Assembly (NCBI RefSeq): GCF_014705655.1
Contig: NZ_JACXIY010000002.1
Span: 310,001 to 374,000, forward strand
Reading direction: 5' to 3'
DNA from: Paenibacillus arenilitoris
Lineage (GTDB): Bacteria > Bacillota > Bacilli > Paenibacillales > Paenibacillaceae
Length of the DNA stretch: 64,000 bases
Part shown: one piece after another, positions 48,629 through 58,084 of the stretch
Layout: the number at the start of each line of letters is the position of its first letter
Position numbering within the stretch: position 1 is the first letter of the stretch
Program-made: the position numbers and the translations under genes
Notes under the pieces: generated by a model
What the model saw: the letters and a program-made list of their open reading frames with translations, nothing else
The model's database searches: none
Told to the model about the DNA's origin: nothing

Positions 48629-51600
48629 CTAGTTCACCTTCGCTTCCCTGACACCGAAAATGCGTTCGCCTTCATTGTCTAAATAAATATCAAAGGCGGT
48701 TTGCTTATGACCGGACTCGTCCCGGGCGACGACTTTCCAGTAATACGTGCCCGGAGAGAGCGCCAGCTCGACCGTCGTGCCCGTCAAATTCATCCGCTCT
48801 TGAACGATTTGAGCGAAAGCAGGGTCCTTTGCGATCATAAAATCGTACACAATATCCTCGCCCTGCAAATCGAATGCCGGATCCCAGACGAACGTCTGCT
48901 TGCCTCCGCCGCTTGCAACGTCGCCGAGATAAAAGGGCTTCGGCTTCTCAATATCTTCCTTGAACCGTTCCATCGACCGAAGCGGAACGCCGGCGATTCT
49001 CTCGAATTCCCGGTTAAGCTCGCCGACCTTGATCGGCATGAAGCTTATGTCGGGCGTCCGTTTGACGAACGGCTCCGCGATGCCGCGCAGCGGCTCCAGC
49101 ATGGTGCCGACCGTGTCGTTATTAATGATCTCGTACAGCTCGTCGATTTTGTCTTTCAGCATCCGGACATGCTCTTCGCTGCGGAAGAAGCGGTTATGCA
49201 GCTTACTGTTCCAATAGTTGCTGATCCCGCTTTCGTAACTATCGGCGCTTCTGGAATCGCGGGGAAGCTCCCAGCCGCCGTCATAATCCCACGGGAGGAA
49301 ATACCACGTGTTCGAATTGAGCGGCGAATACAGCAGGAAGTTCTGCGAGGACGTGTCCATGTTATCCATGAGCATGTTGGCGGCGAGCCACGTTAAGTAA
49401 TTGTCCAGGTCAAAATGTTTTTCGAATACGGCGTCGATCGGCAGAGCCATATTGTTGACGTCTTCCAGCATCGCGATCAGCTTGTCATGCTCCTCGCGTC
49501 CGTTGATTTCAAGCCGCGACTCGAACGCTTCTTTATTGTAGCTCGGATCGGATTGCGATTTGATTTCGTCGGGATACCGGAAAAACTCGAACATGACCGC
49601 CTTGTACAGCTGGCCGTACGGATCGAGCCAATGGTTTTTCAGAAACATTTTGTTCGGCTGCTCGATATGCGTGTAGAGGCCGTAGTCCTCGAAAGGCTTA
49701 TCCGGATTGCCGCCTTCGGACAAGTCTTTGACATAGAGCTGCACGAACTGCGAGCGGAGGCTGGTTATATCGGGCAGCGTCTCCAGTATATCGAAGCTAA
49801 GCTTGTTGCGGATCCGGGAAGGGTCGAACGCATGCTTGTTCAGATTGAGCGTCCGCTGGTCATGCCAGAGGCCGGCCTGATCGTTCAGCTTTATTTTGTA
49901 AGACCGCTGGGACGCATATCTCGACGAATTGCCGCGAAGGCTGATCTTACCGTTCGCATCCGTCATGCCGTAACCGAACATGCCGGATTGTGGCCCGCTC
50001 CCGCCGGGCGAGCCCTCTTGCGCAATGACGTCCAGCTCGCCCTCGGCCATTCTATCGCTGATCCGGTTCAGCGAATACCAGGTCAGCGGCTGCGATGCGT
50101 CCGAGTCCTCCGGCAAAATCGTAACATACATCGGTATGACAGACGTATCGTCGTCCCGCTCGTATAATTTTTTGTCTTCGGTCAAGCCGCTCGTTTGTTC
50201 GGTTATAACGGTGTCCGGCCCGGCGTCGGCAGGTTCGGACGGCGTGCTTGTGCCGGAATTGCCCGAGCAGGCGGAGAGCAGGGCGGCGGCGCTGGCCAGA
50301 ACCGCGACCGTCGTTGACGCCTTGACGCGCCATCGCTTGACGAGAGACGATTTCCGGGGAGCCGCGATCGGCTGGGAGCAGAATGTGTAATAATCGATGT
50401 TTCTCAAGTATAGCATCAGCCTTCCCAGCGCGGCGCCGAGCGTCAGCAGAGCGGCAAGAAATAAGCCAAGCCCGTGGTAACCGGAATGCATCGTCCAATA
50501 AGTGAAGGCGGCGTTCAATACAACAAATAAGCCGCTTATGAGCAATACGCCTTTGCGGTCATCGAAGTAGAGCAACAACAGCATGACGATAAAAGCGATA
50601 ATGAACAAGAAGTAACCGAGCGCCAAAATGGCAAACGCATAAAACTGCTCCATCGAAAAGCCGATGGCCGGAAGAAGCTTGATGCCGAGCGCGAGCGATA
50701 CGACGGTAAAAAGCAGCTGGACTTCCATGATGAAGCTGATTTCCTGAATAAGCGTGCGCTGCATTTCCTTCTTCGCAAGCGTAATGTCGGTCAGCGTGCC
50801 GCCGCTTAATATTTTGTCGTAGTAGGCGCGGAACTTCTCGTAGAACGTCGTTTCGACCGACACGACGAACGTGACGAGCGTCGGGGTTACGGTCAAGTAG
50901 GCGTAGAAGACCGGCAAATCGAAGAACGGCGAAATGACGTAATGATCGGCGACGCGAAAGTGCCCCGATCCGGTCCAATAGACGAAGCTGTGGATATAGA
51001 CGCCCGAGTAGAAAAACGTCCCGATGAAGAACAGCGACGGGTACTTGGAGAGATAGGACAGAAAGCTCCAATAGATCCGGCTTTGTCTTGGCGGGAAAAA
51101 CTGCTCGAAATGTCTCGCGGACAGCAGCACGACGATAAAAAAGCCTGCGGCGATCGCAGCCAATACGGATGTCGCGTTGTCATACGGCGTATAGGCGAGC
51201 AGCAGCCAGGCGCCGATCGTTGCGCAGACGACGCCGATCAGAAAACTTCTGACGATTCTCTTGTAATCTTTGAGAGCGGACAGATGCACCGTTTGAAGCC
51301 AAATGACGATCAGCTCCGAGAACAGCAGGTAAGTCGCGATTTTGTAGCCGGGTCCGACCGGCATGCCGCGCAGGAACAGCCAAGCCGTCAACGCGCCTAT
51401 CGGCAGGCAGACGGCGATCGAGCCGTAGTAGGAGGAGAGGAGGTGCTCGTATTTTTTCATATACATCATATCCGCGATGAATCGGGTAAGCACCATCGAC
51501 AATCCGCCGGTAATGAGAACGGAGAAGATGAAGCAGTAGACGATCGTCGTCAGGAACAGCTCCTTCTCCAGAAACGAAACGCCGGATAACGTCATCAGCC

Positions 51601-51739
51601 ACTGCATGCCGACGACCATGAACATGCAAAGAATCATCGGTCCGATCGTCGTCAGCGACGAATAGGCATAGGCGACAACGTTATTGAATAGGCCGTGGCC
51701 GTTAAAAAGCTTTCTTAGTTCAAAGCCGATGCCCGCCAT
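48629..51739 (-). CDS. pelG: PelG-like exopolysaccharide transporter fused to a CotH kinase domain
   Basis: 1036 residues in two clear parts. Residues 1-470 are PelG: MAGIGFELRKLF at the N terminus, then twelve membrane helices with ITGGLSMVLTRFIADMMYMK and LFFIGTFFYSGVYIHSFVYW, the flippase-like transporter of the Pel system. At residue 491 there is a lipobox-like LLSAC after the hydrophobic VAVLASAAA, then a Ser/Thr/Pro linker. Residues 540-920 are a CotH domain (GMTDANGKISLRGNSSRYAS; DYGLYTHIEQPNKMFLKNHW; NYLTWLAANMLMDNMDTSSQ; YFLPWDYDGGW), an atypical secreted protein kinase. A fibronectin-like domain follows. The fusion looks genuine: one frame, no internal stop. ATG 51739 overlaps the end of pelF by 25 bp. 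Confidence 0.85.
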   Translation of the reverse strand: MAGIGFELRKLFNGHGLFNNVVAYAYSSLTTIGPMILCMFMVVGMQWLMTLSGVSFLEKELFLTTIVYCFIFSVLITGGLSMVLTRFIADMMYMKKYEHLLSSYYGSIAVCLPIGALTAWLFLRGMPVGPGYKIATYLLFSELIVIWLQTVHLSALKDYKRIVRSFLIGVVCATIGAWLLLAYTPYDNATSVLAAIAAGFFIVVLLSARHFEQFFPPRQSRIYWSFLSYLSKYPSLFFIGTFFYSGVYIHSFVYWTGSGHFRVADHYVISPFFDLPVFYAYLTVTPTLVTFVVSVETTFYEKFRAYYDKILSGGTLTDITLAKKEMQRTLIQEISFIMEVQLLFTVVSLALGIKLLPAIGFSMEQFYAFAILALGYFLFIIAFIVMLLLLYFDDRKGVLLISGLFVVLNAAFTYWTMHSGYHGLGLFLAALLTLGAALGRLMLYLRNIDYYTFCSQPIAAPRKSSLVKRWRVKASTTVAVLASAAALLSACSGNSGTSTPSEPADAGPDTVITEQTSGLTEDKKLYERDDDTSVIPMYVTILPEDSDASQPLTWYSLNRISDRMAEGELDVIAQEGSPGGSGPQSGMFGYGMTDANGKISLRGNSSRYASQRSYKIKLNDQAGLWHDQRTLNLNKHAFDPSRIRNKLSFDILETLPDITSLRSQFVQLYVKDLSEGGNPDKPFEDYGLYTHIEQPNKMFLKNHWLDPYGQLYKAVMFEFFRYPDEIKSQSDPSYNKEAFESRLEINGREEHDKLIAMLEDVNNMALPIDAVFEKHFDLDNYLTWLAANMLMDNMDTSSQNFLLYSPLNSNTWYFLPWDYDGGWELPRDSRSADSYESGISNYWNSKLHNRFFRSEEHVRMLKDKIDELYEIINNDTVGTMLEPLRGIAEPFVKRTPDISFMPIKVGELNREFERIAGVPLRSMERFKEDIEKPKPFYLGDVASGGGKQTFVWDPAFDLQGEDIVYDFMIAKDPAFAQIVQERMNLTGTTVELALSPGTYYWKVVARDESGHKQTAFDIYLDNEGERIFGVREAKVN

Positions 51740-53160
51740 CTTCTTTCCCCCTTGTAATCCGAATACCGTTCACGGTAGCTCTCGATGAATTTTTCGCGCG
51801 TGTAGGCGGCGTTGACGCGCGCAAGACCGTTTCTGCCCATGGTTTCCCTCAATTCGCTGCTTCTGCAGAGGGTCGCGATGGCCGCCGCCATTTGGTCGTA
51901 ATGCATGACCGGCGCCACGATGCCTGCGGGTCCTATTCCGTCGTCAAGTCCCTGAAGCAGCTCTCTGCAGCTGCCGACGTCGGTCGTTACGCAGGGCTTC
52001 GAGGCCGCCATCGCCTCCAATACGGCAAGAGGCATGCCTTCGCTGATGCTGGAGAGCAGAATGATGTCCATTCGGGCCAAATAATCTTTGACCCGAACCT
52101 CGCCCGTAAAAAAAACGCCCGACAATTGCAGCGTCTCCACTAGCTGCAGGCATTCCTCGAAATATTCTTCGTTCTCTTCGGAAGGGCCCATAATGTACAG
52201 CTCGGCTTGCGGGAACTCGCGCCTCACGAGAGCGAAGCTTTGAATCATCGTCTTTATATCTTTGATCGGGACGACGCGTACGATGGCGCCTAAGCGAACG
52301 ATGCCGTCATCCTCAGCGGGACGGCTTGCGATATCGGCATAATCGGCGACATTGACGCCGTTCGGAATGATTTTTATTTTGTTCTCGTCGCAGCCAAGTT
52401 CGATTTCGATTTCGCGGTTGCGGTTGAATAATGTGATCACCTCGTCGGCATAATTGTAAGCCGCCTCGGAAAGCCGGTAAAAATATTCGATCCACAAATC
52501 CTTGAAGTATCCTTTCACCCAGTCCGCTTTTATAATCTCTTCTTCCCGCTCCCTGGAGTAGATGCCGTGCTCGGTAAGAATGTACGGGCTGCCGTACAAG
52601 TGCTTGGCGAGCGCGCCGACTACGCCGGCATAACCGGTCGATACGCTGTGATACAAGTCCGCTTTCGGGATGTCGCTGCGTATCGTCAGGAACAGAGGGA
52701 GGATCATGGAACGCACGGTCCAGAACATTTCCGTAAACGGAACCTGGGCGTATTTATCCTCGCACAACTCCACCAGTATATCGAAGAAATCCTTGCTCAT
52801 CAGGAAATCGGACGCAGCCCGCAGCTTCTTGGACCGGAGCATGTCGAATATGCCGCTCCATTCGACTTCGCCGCCCGAGCCGAGCAAGGAACGGAACGCG
52901 TTGCGCTTGTCGTCCGACAGCCGGAACCGGTGACCGCTTTCGCCATTCTCGCTTAAATACGAGTCAAGAAAGATCTCTTTGATCTCGGACACGTTGGACG
53001 GCAACGAATATTTGTACTGGCCGCGCTGCTTCTCGTTTGCGACGATGGCGAAGATGACGAATTCATGCTCGGGCAAATTCGTAATGAGAGAATGAATCCA
53101 GCTTGACACGCCGCCGGTTATATGCGGGTATGAGCCTTCGGCGATGATGCAGATCCGCAT
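51715..53160 (-). CDS. pelF: Pel glycosyltransferase PelF (GT4)
   Basis: 481 residues, GT-B fold. The N terminus RICIIAEGSYPHITGGVSSW holds the glycine-rich loop, with STGYAGVVGALAKHLYG and ILTEHGIYSREREEEI, all strongly PelF-like. The C-terminal nucleotide-sugar site has RVVPIKDIKTMIQSFALV and the E-x7-E motif in SSISEGMPLAVLEAMAASKP. PelF uses UDP-sugar to polymerise Pel at the inner face of the membrane. ATG 53160 is six bases from the stop of the upstream deacetylase-like gene. Confidence 0.92.
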   Translation of the reverse strand: MRICIIAEGSYPHITGGVSSWIHSLITNLPEHEFVIFAIVANEKQRGQYKYSLPSNVSEIKEIFLDSYLSENGESGHRFRLSDDKRNAFRSLLGSGGEVEWSGIFDMLRSKKLRAASDFLMSKDFFDILVELCEDKYAQVPFTEMFWTVRSMILPLFLTIRSDIPKADLYHSVSTGYAGVVGALAKHLYGSPYILTEHGIYSREREEEIIKADWVKGYFKDLWIEYFYRLSEAAYNYADEVITLFNRNREIEIELGCDENKIKIIPNGVNVADYADIASRPAEDDGIVRLGAIVRVVPIKDIKTMIQSFALVRREFPQAELYIMGPSEENEEYFEECLQLVETLQLSGVFFTGEVRVKDYLARMDIILLSSISEGMPLAVLEAMAASKPCVTTDVGSCRELLQGLDDGIGPAGIVAPVMHYDQMAAAIATLCRSSELRETMGRNGLARVNAAYTREKFIESYRERYSDYKGERRWRASALN

Positions 53161-53165
53161 GGTCG

Positions 53166-54998
53166 TTAACCACCCAATTCGATTTTAAATTCCGCTTTTC
53201 CGGCGGTTATCAAGTATACGCCCTCGTCGATTTTGCGGACGGTGCAGCCCGCATGAGCGCGTATCGTCCGCTCCGTCCTCATGATGAAGTGCAATTCGCT
53301 GCGATACGGCTCCACCGAGCCGTGCAGCGTCCGTCCGCTGCGTGCCCAAGTTACGCCGCTCGAAAGCGTCTCAGCCGTCCGGATCGCCGCTTCCGTGGAA
53401 GTTAACGGCCTCAGCCAAGGGTAAGTTTTGTCCAATCGGGCAAGCATTTCCGTATACTTCTCATACAGTTCTTCCCAGTCCAGCCCATGGCTGCGCTGAT
53501 CATTGAGCAGGTCGTCCGGATGGATAAAGTGGGAGAAGATGCCGAGCGAAGTCATCGTGCTTGCTTCCGACCATCTCTCGAAGCTGCCCTGCATATACCC
53601 GGAAGTCACGCGCGGCAGCTCAAGGATGCCGTCCTCCGCGATTTCGAATTCCTGCACGTAAGAGAGACCGGAGGAGTCTTCCGCGTAAAGCGAGGAGATG
53701 ACCGCGATATCCGGCCAGCCTTGTTTGAGCGCTTCCCGTCCTTCCCGACTTAATACGTTGGATGGGGGGACGTAAGACAACATCGTATAGTTTGGAAAAG
53801 CGGTTTTGGCGAAGCGGACGACTTCCTCAATGGATTCCGCCATCTCTTCGGTACCGGGCCAGGCATTATATCCGAATTCGCCGGCAACCGCCTGCGACAG
53901 CACAAGCGACTGGTGATTATAGCCGTGAAGGCCGATTTCGCCGCCGCTCTTAAGCACCTCGCGCCCATAGGAGACGAGCCCCTTTACGTCGGCATCTACG
54001 GGAGATCGGAATGGCGGTTCTGTATTGTCGTTATAGGATTCGATCAATACGGCCGTATAGACGATGTCGTACTGCTTAGCCGCTTTCAGCATGTCGGGCC
54101 ACCACACATCCCGGAAGAAGGCCGGCCGGTCCCTGCGGTAATCGCGGTATAGATCCGCATCCAGGGTGCTAGCGATCGGGGCAGGGAAGTCGTCGATGTA
54201 CATGATTTTTGCATTGAAGATCGGATAAATGAATTCGGGCATCAACATTGACACGGCGCCGGCGATCAGCCCGCGATTAATTTTTTCCTGCAGCATGGTA
54301 CCGTTGAACACCATGAATTTTCCTTCGCCGTACGGGTAATCCCACAAGAGCGGCACGCCGCCGGCCGTCGTGGCGAGCACGCGGCTCTTCTCGTCCAGCG
54401 CGACGCTTAGGACAGGGTTCGTGATGAACGGATCGTCGATGACGAGACCGTTCTCGCCGATCAGCACGTTGGAGGTCAGCGTGATGCCCTGGGCTTCGAC
54501 AAGCTCCCCCGCATCGAGTATGCCCATCTTCCGGTACAAGCGGTAAAAAGCGTCATCCTGCTCGGGATACATCGTTAAAAAAGCATAGCCGCCCCGGTCG
54601 ACATAGTCGGCGAGCGTCTGCGCGTCTCCAAGCAACCCCAGCCGATGCACGGATACGAGCACCGCTTCGCAGCCCGAAGGGGCCAGCATGCCTTGCCGAA
54701 GGTCTATCGCCTTAACCGGCTTCTTCATATATTGGAGCACGCGCATCGCCTGTTCATTCACCTTGACGCTGAATTCGTCCGTCCCGTCGTACGCCAGACA
54801 ATAAGGCGGACCGCTCGGTTCGATTGCCCGGCTGCCCGCGGCCGCTTCTTTCCACTGCTTCACGCCTTCGATCATTTGTTCGTTGTGGCTGAACTGCAGC
54901 ACAAACTGGGAATGGGTGATTTGTACGCCGATCGCGAGCAGCACGACGCTGAGGACGATGAGGTAGACGTTACGGTTCAATCTAAGTTTCGGCTTCAT
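53166..54998 (-). CDS. DUF2194 polysaccharide-deacetylase-like protein of the Pel operon (PelA equivalent)
   Basis: 610 residues. One N-terminal membrane anchor (YLIVLSVVLLAIGVQITHSQ) and an extracellular body. Residues 45-245 are a flavodoxin-like or GATase-like region (EAVLVSVHRLGLLGDAQTLA; GEGKFMVFNGTMLQEKINRG). Residues 265-510 have deacetylase (CE4-like) features: the metal Asp pair in IMYIDDFPAPIAS, GEIGLHGYNHQSL and FSHFIHPDD. PelA in Pseudomonas carries hydrolase and deacetylase domains; here only the deacetylase type is seen, and the hydrolase may be the divergent DUF4832 protein. It overlaps the PelE-like gene by 17 bp. Confidence 0.82.
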   Translation of the reverse strand: MKPKLRLNRNVYLIVLSVVLLAIGVQITHSQFVLQFSHNEQMIEGVKQWKEAAAGSRAIEPSGPPYCLAYDGTDEFSVKVNEQAMRVLQYMKKPVKAIDLRQGMLAPSGCEAVLVSVHRLGLLGDAQTLADYVDRGGYAFLTMYPEQDDAFYRLYRKMGILDAGELVEAQGITLTSNVLIGENGLVIDDPFITNPVLSVALDEKSRVLATTAGGVPLLWDYPYGEGKFMVFNGTMLQEKINRGLIAGAVSMLMPEFIYPIFNAKIMYIDDFPAPIASTLDADLYRDYRRDRPAFFRDVWWPDMLKAAKQYDIVYTAVLIESYNDNTEPPFRSPVDADVKGLVSYGREVLKSGGEIGLHGYNHQSLVLSQAVAGEFGYNAWPGTEEMAESIEEVVRFAKTAFPNYTMLSYVPPSNVLSREGREALKQGWPDIAVISSLYAEDSSGLSYVQEFEIAEDGILELPRVTSGYMQGSFERWSEASTMTSLGIFSHFIHPDDLLNDQRSHGLDWEELYEKYTEMLARLDKTYPWLRPLTSTEAAIRTAETLSSGVTWARSGRTLHGSVEPYRSELHFIMRTERTIRAHAGCTVRKIDEGVYLITAGKAEFKIELGG

Positions 54999-55905
54999 GA
55001 GGTCCTCCTTCCGACCAGAATCGAACGGCGGTCAGCGCGCCGCTCGACAAACGGATGGAGGATTGCTTCAATTGCTCCAGCGTCTGCTTAAGTCGATCAA
55101 TCGAACGCAAAGTATAGTAGACGTTCATTAAGCCGAGATACGCATCCTCGCTGCGAGGATACCGTTCGAGAAACTGTAACGCCGTCTGTTCGGCATCGGA
55201 ATAACGGCCAAGGTCCAGCTCCGTTTCCAGCTTATCCTTATAAGCGCCGGCCGTATCGGGATCGGCTGCGATTAGCCTGCCGAGCACCTCCGTGTAAGTA
55301 TGCTTGTGCTTCAGCATCGTCCGGTCATCGAGAAATCCGCTCCTCATATAGCTTTTCAGAACGTCGGCATAGGAGGCGAGCAAGTGGGCGTCCTGTTTGT
55401 TTTCCTCGTATTTGACCGACAGCTCCTGCATAGCGAGCGTCAGTTTGCGCTTGATCTCCATGATCGCGCTGACGGCGTAATGGGAAGTTTCCGTATCCTC
55501 GTTGCCGACCGCGAGGCGAAGCACCTCGAGATATTCCAAGGAGTCCTGCTTCAGCAGATCGATCATGATCCGCCTTCTATTCGTCAAATCGTTGACGAGC
55601 AGCGCTTCCTCGAGCGGTACGACGTTTCTTTCCTTCTCGGCGTCCGGTTTCCTGTAAACGCCGGTATGTCTGCCCAAATTATCGATCGTTAAGGCCGCAT
55701 CCAGCTCGGCAATGCGAGCGGTTGCGCGGCTCGCGTTCCGTTCTTGCCACCTTTTCCGCCAGAACAAGGGGAGAAGGAAGCCGATAACCGGCAGGGAGGC
55801 GGCGAGCGCGAAACGAAGCAGCCACTCCCGCTTGTCCCTTTTGTGGCGGATACCGAGAAGGATGCCGCACAATAACAAATAAGCGATAAAAATAAGGTCA
55901 AGCAT
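54982..55905 (-). CDS. pelE: PelE-like protein: two membrane helices plus TPR-type repeats
   Basis: 307 residues. Two N-terminal helices (LIFIAYLLLCGILLGIRHKR; LLRFALAASLPVIGFLLPLF) place the rest in the cytoplasm. A long helical solenoid follows, with TPR-like repeats (DAHLLASYADVLKSYMRSGF; DPDTAGAYKDKLETELDLGR; YSDAEQTALQFLERYPRSED). PelE links PelD, PelF and PelG in the inner-membrane complex. Position between the PelD-like and deacetylase genes, with overlaps at both ends, supports the call; sequence alone would only say TPR protein. Confidence 0.8.
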   Translation of the reverse strand: MLDLIFIAYLLLCGILLGIRHKRDKREWLLRFALAASLPVIGFLLPLFWRKRWQERNASRATARIAELDAALTIDNLGRHTGVYRKPDAEKERNVVPLEEALLVNDLTNRRRIMIDLLKQDSLEYLEVLRLAVGNEDTETSHYAVSAIMEIKRKLTLAMQELSVKYEENKQDAHLLASYADVLKSYMRSGFLDDRTMLKHKHTYTEVLGRLIAADPDTAGAYKDKLETELDLGRYSDAEQTALQFLERYPRSEDAYLGLMNVYYTLRSIDRLKQTLEQLKQSSIRLSSGALTAVRFWSEGGPHEAET

Positions 55906-58084
55906 AGAGCAAATCCTCTTTCACAATATTCAGGTTGATATGGTTCAAGCCGAACCGTTCGAGCACGAAAGCGGCATCCTGCCGGCCGGAATTGCTAAGC
56001 AGGATCAGCAGCTGTCCGTCCCGCCCGAGGCCCAGGTAGTCGGTTTCGCGCAGCGAGCGGTAAATTTGATCGGCCGTCTCCGGCGAGACGTCGGCAGCCG
56101 AACCGGCGGTGAGCAGCACATATTCGACGCCATGCTTGCTGCTGGCGAGCCGCTTGCTGGCGAGAATAGGTTCGAATACTTCCGGTTTCAGCACCCTCGA
56201 GCCTTCGAGATAACGCTGGCTGACGGTCGCTTCCACGTAAGAAAGAGCGCGAGACAACGAGGAAGAGATGAGGTCGACGGCTATTTTGAACAAGTTCTCA
56301 TAATAAAGCGAGAAATGATCGAATTTCAGGCCGTGCAGCGATACGACGGCGACCACTTCGCCGCCGTTTAGGACCGGCGCAGCCAGCAGCGGCGAGTCTC
56401 CTGCCAGCTTCTTATTCACGTAAACCTTTTTGCCGTCCAGCAGCTCCTTGACGTAAGGGGTAGCCTCAACCTTGATCGATTTGGGCGCTTCAAAGCCATT
56501 GCCGTTAGAGCGAGCCGCCAGCCGAAGATAGCTCTTGTATTTATTTACGGTATAGATCGTTACCGCATCGGTTTTCATAATGGATTCAAGAACGCTTATA
56601 GTGGATGTGAAAATTTTCTCGGGCTCCAGGCTTTCCAGCTCTTTGGTGACCGAATAAATTTTGCCGAAGCTGTCGCCGTTGTTCATAATTTGCAGTTGGA
56701 GCTCTTCCTTCACGGCGCGCGTCTCTTCGTACACTTCATTCAGAAACGAATATTTATGTTGAAGCGCGTCAAGCTGCCGTTCCTTGCTCCGCGCGGCGAA
56801 CGTTCTCCGGTCGACCGAATATCCGACGACCAAGCCGACGAACAGGTAAACCGCAACCTGGAAGAAGAGATCGGTGCCATAAAACAGCGAAATAAGGTCA
56901 TATCCGTTTTCCAGCAGCTGGTATGTATGAAGCAGAGCGGATAAAGCGACGGCCGTAATCGATTGACGATTTCCGTAGATGATGCCGATAATGATAATAT
57001 AGAAAAGTTTAACGTCGATAAAATTGTACTGCGTGTCGTCGATCTTGTACGTCAGCCAAGCCGCAAGCGCGAACGCCAGCAAATTTTCCGCGTACGGGAC
57101 AAACGCTTTAACGGCGCGGGAAAGCAGGGAAGGCTGTTCGGTTTTCGGCTTTACCGTTGTTGGCTCGGCGGGGCGTTCGTTCCTGAACCATTCATAGGTG
57201 CGCCTTACCCCTTCGTTAAAGACGTATTTCGGCGCCCAGTCCAGATCGTTTCCGATGCGATAGTTATCGAGCGCGGAGCGGTAAATGTCGCCTTGGCGGG
57301 CATCGCGATAGGAGATGGCGCTCGTGCCGTGAAGGCTGCGGATCGTTTCGACCAGTTCGTTCACGCTATGCTCGGTATTGGTGGACAGATTGTAGACACC
57401 GGACAAATCCGAGTAGGAGGAACGGTAAATCGCATCGGCGACATCCTCCACGTAAATGAAATCCCTGGTCTGCCCTCCGTCGCCGAAGACGACGAGCTCC
57501 CTGCCTTCTAGCGCACGTCCGATGAAGGTAGAGACGACGCCGCCCTCGCCTCGGCTATCCTGCCGCGGTCCGAACACATTCGAGAAACGGAAGCACAACG
57601 TCTCCAAGCCGTAAATTTCCTGCCATTTCAAACAATAAGTTTCCCCGATCATCTTGTTGATGCCGTAAGGCGATATCGGGCTGCAGGACGCCGATTCCGG
57701 CAGAGGGAGCTGTTCGCTCGAGCCGTATACGGCTGCGGAGGATGCAAAAATGAATTTTTTGACTCCGAATTTATGAGCGAATACGAGCATGTTCGATAGG
57801 CCGAGCACATTGGATTTCGTATCTTGTCTTGGATTTTCGATCGAGGCGGCCACGCTGACCTGCGCGGCTAGGTGGATTACGATATCAAAACGGTTATTGC
57901 GGAAGATCTCTTCGCAGTTGCGATCTTCTACGGAAAGAATATACGATTTATGCTTGAAATCGACGTTGCGTTTGTTGCCGGTCGACAAATTATCGATAAT
58001 GGAAACCTCGTACCCTTCTTTACTGAAGCGCTCCGCCACGAATGAGCCGATAAATCCATATCCTCCCGTTACTAGTACTTTCAT
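55898..58084 (-). CDS. pelD: NAD-dependent sugar epimerase fused to a PelD-like c-di-GMP receptor
   Basis: 728 residues. Residues 1-315 are an extended-SDR epimerase: VTGGYGFIGSF (NAD loop), SSAAVYG and the catalytic YGINK, TRDFIYVEDVADA. This is the PelX-type activity that makes UDP-GalNAc or UDP-Gal precursors. Residues 335-440 hold about four membrane helices, then a coiled segment, a GAF domain (about 490-625) and a degenerate GGDEF domain. The active-site motif is GRDGQ instead of GG(D/E)EF, but the inhibitory-site RxxD survives as RETD (679-682) at the right distance, exactly the PelD pattern for binding c-di-GMP without making it. First gene of the operon. Confidence 0.85.
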   Translation of the reverse strand: MKVLVTGGYGFIGSFVAERFSKEGYEVSIIDNLSTGNKRNVDFKHKSYILSVEDRNCEEIFRNNRFDIVIHLAAQVSVAASIENPRQDTKSNVLGLSNMLVFAHKFGVKKFIFASSAAVYGSSEQLPLPESASCSPISPYGINKMIGETYCLKWQEIYGLETLCFRFSNVFGPRQDSRGEGGVVSTFIGRALEGRELVVFGDGGQTRDFIYVEDVADAIYRSSYSDLSGVYNLSTNTEHSVNELVETIRSLHGTSAISYRDARQGDIYRSALDNYRIGNDLDWAPKYVFNEGVRRTYEWFRNERPAEPTTVKPKTEQPSLLSRAVKAFVPYAENLLAFALAAWLTYKIDDTQYNFIDVKLFYIIIIGIIYGNRQSITAVALSALLHTYQLLENGYDLISLFYGTDLFFQVAVYLFVGLVVGYSVDRRTFAARSKERQLDALQHKYSFLNEVYEETRAVKEELQLQIMNNGDSFGKIYSVTKELESLEPEKIFTSTISVLESIMKTDAVTIYTVNKYKSYLRLAARSNGNGFEAPKSIKVEATPYVKELLDGKKVYVNKKLAGDSPLLAAPVLNGGEVVAVVSLHGLKFDHFSLYYENLFKIAVDLISSSLSRALSYVEATVSQRYLEGSRVLKPEVFEPILASKRLASSKHGVEYVLLTAGSAADVSPETADQIYRSLRETDYLGLGRDGQLLILLSNSGRQDAAFVLERFGLNHINLNIVKEDLLYA

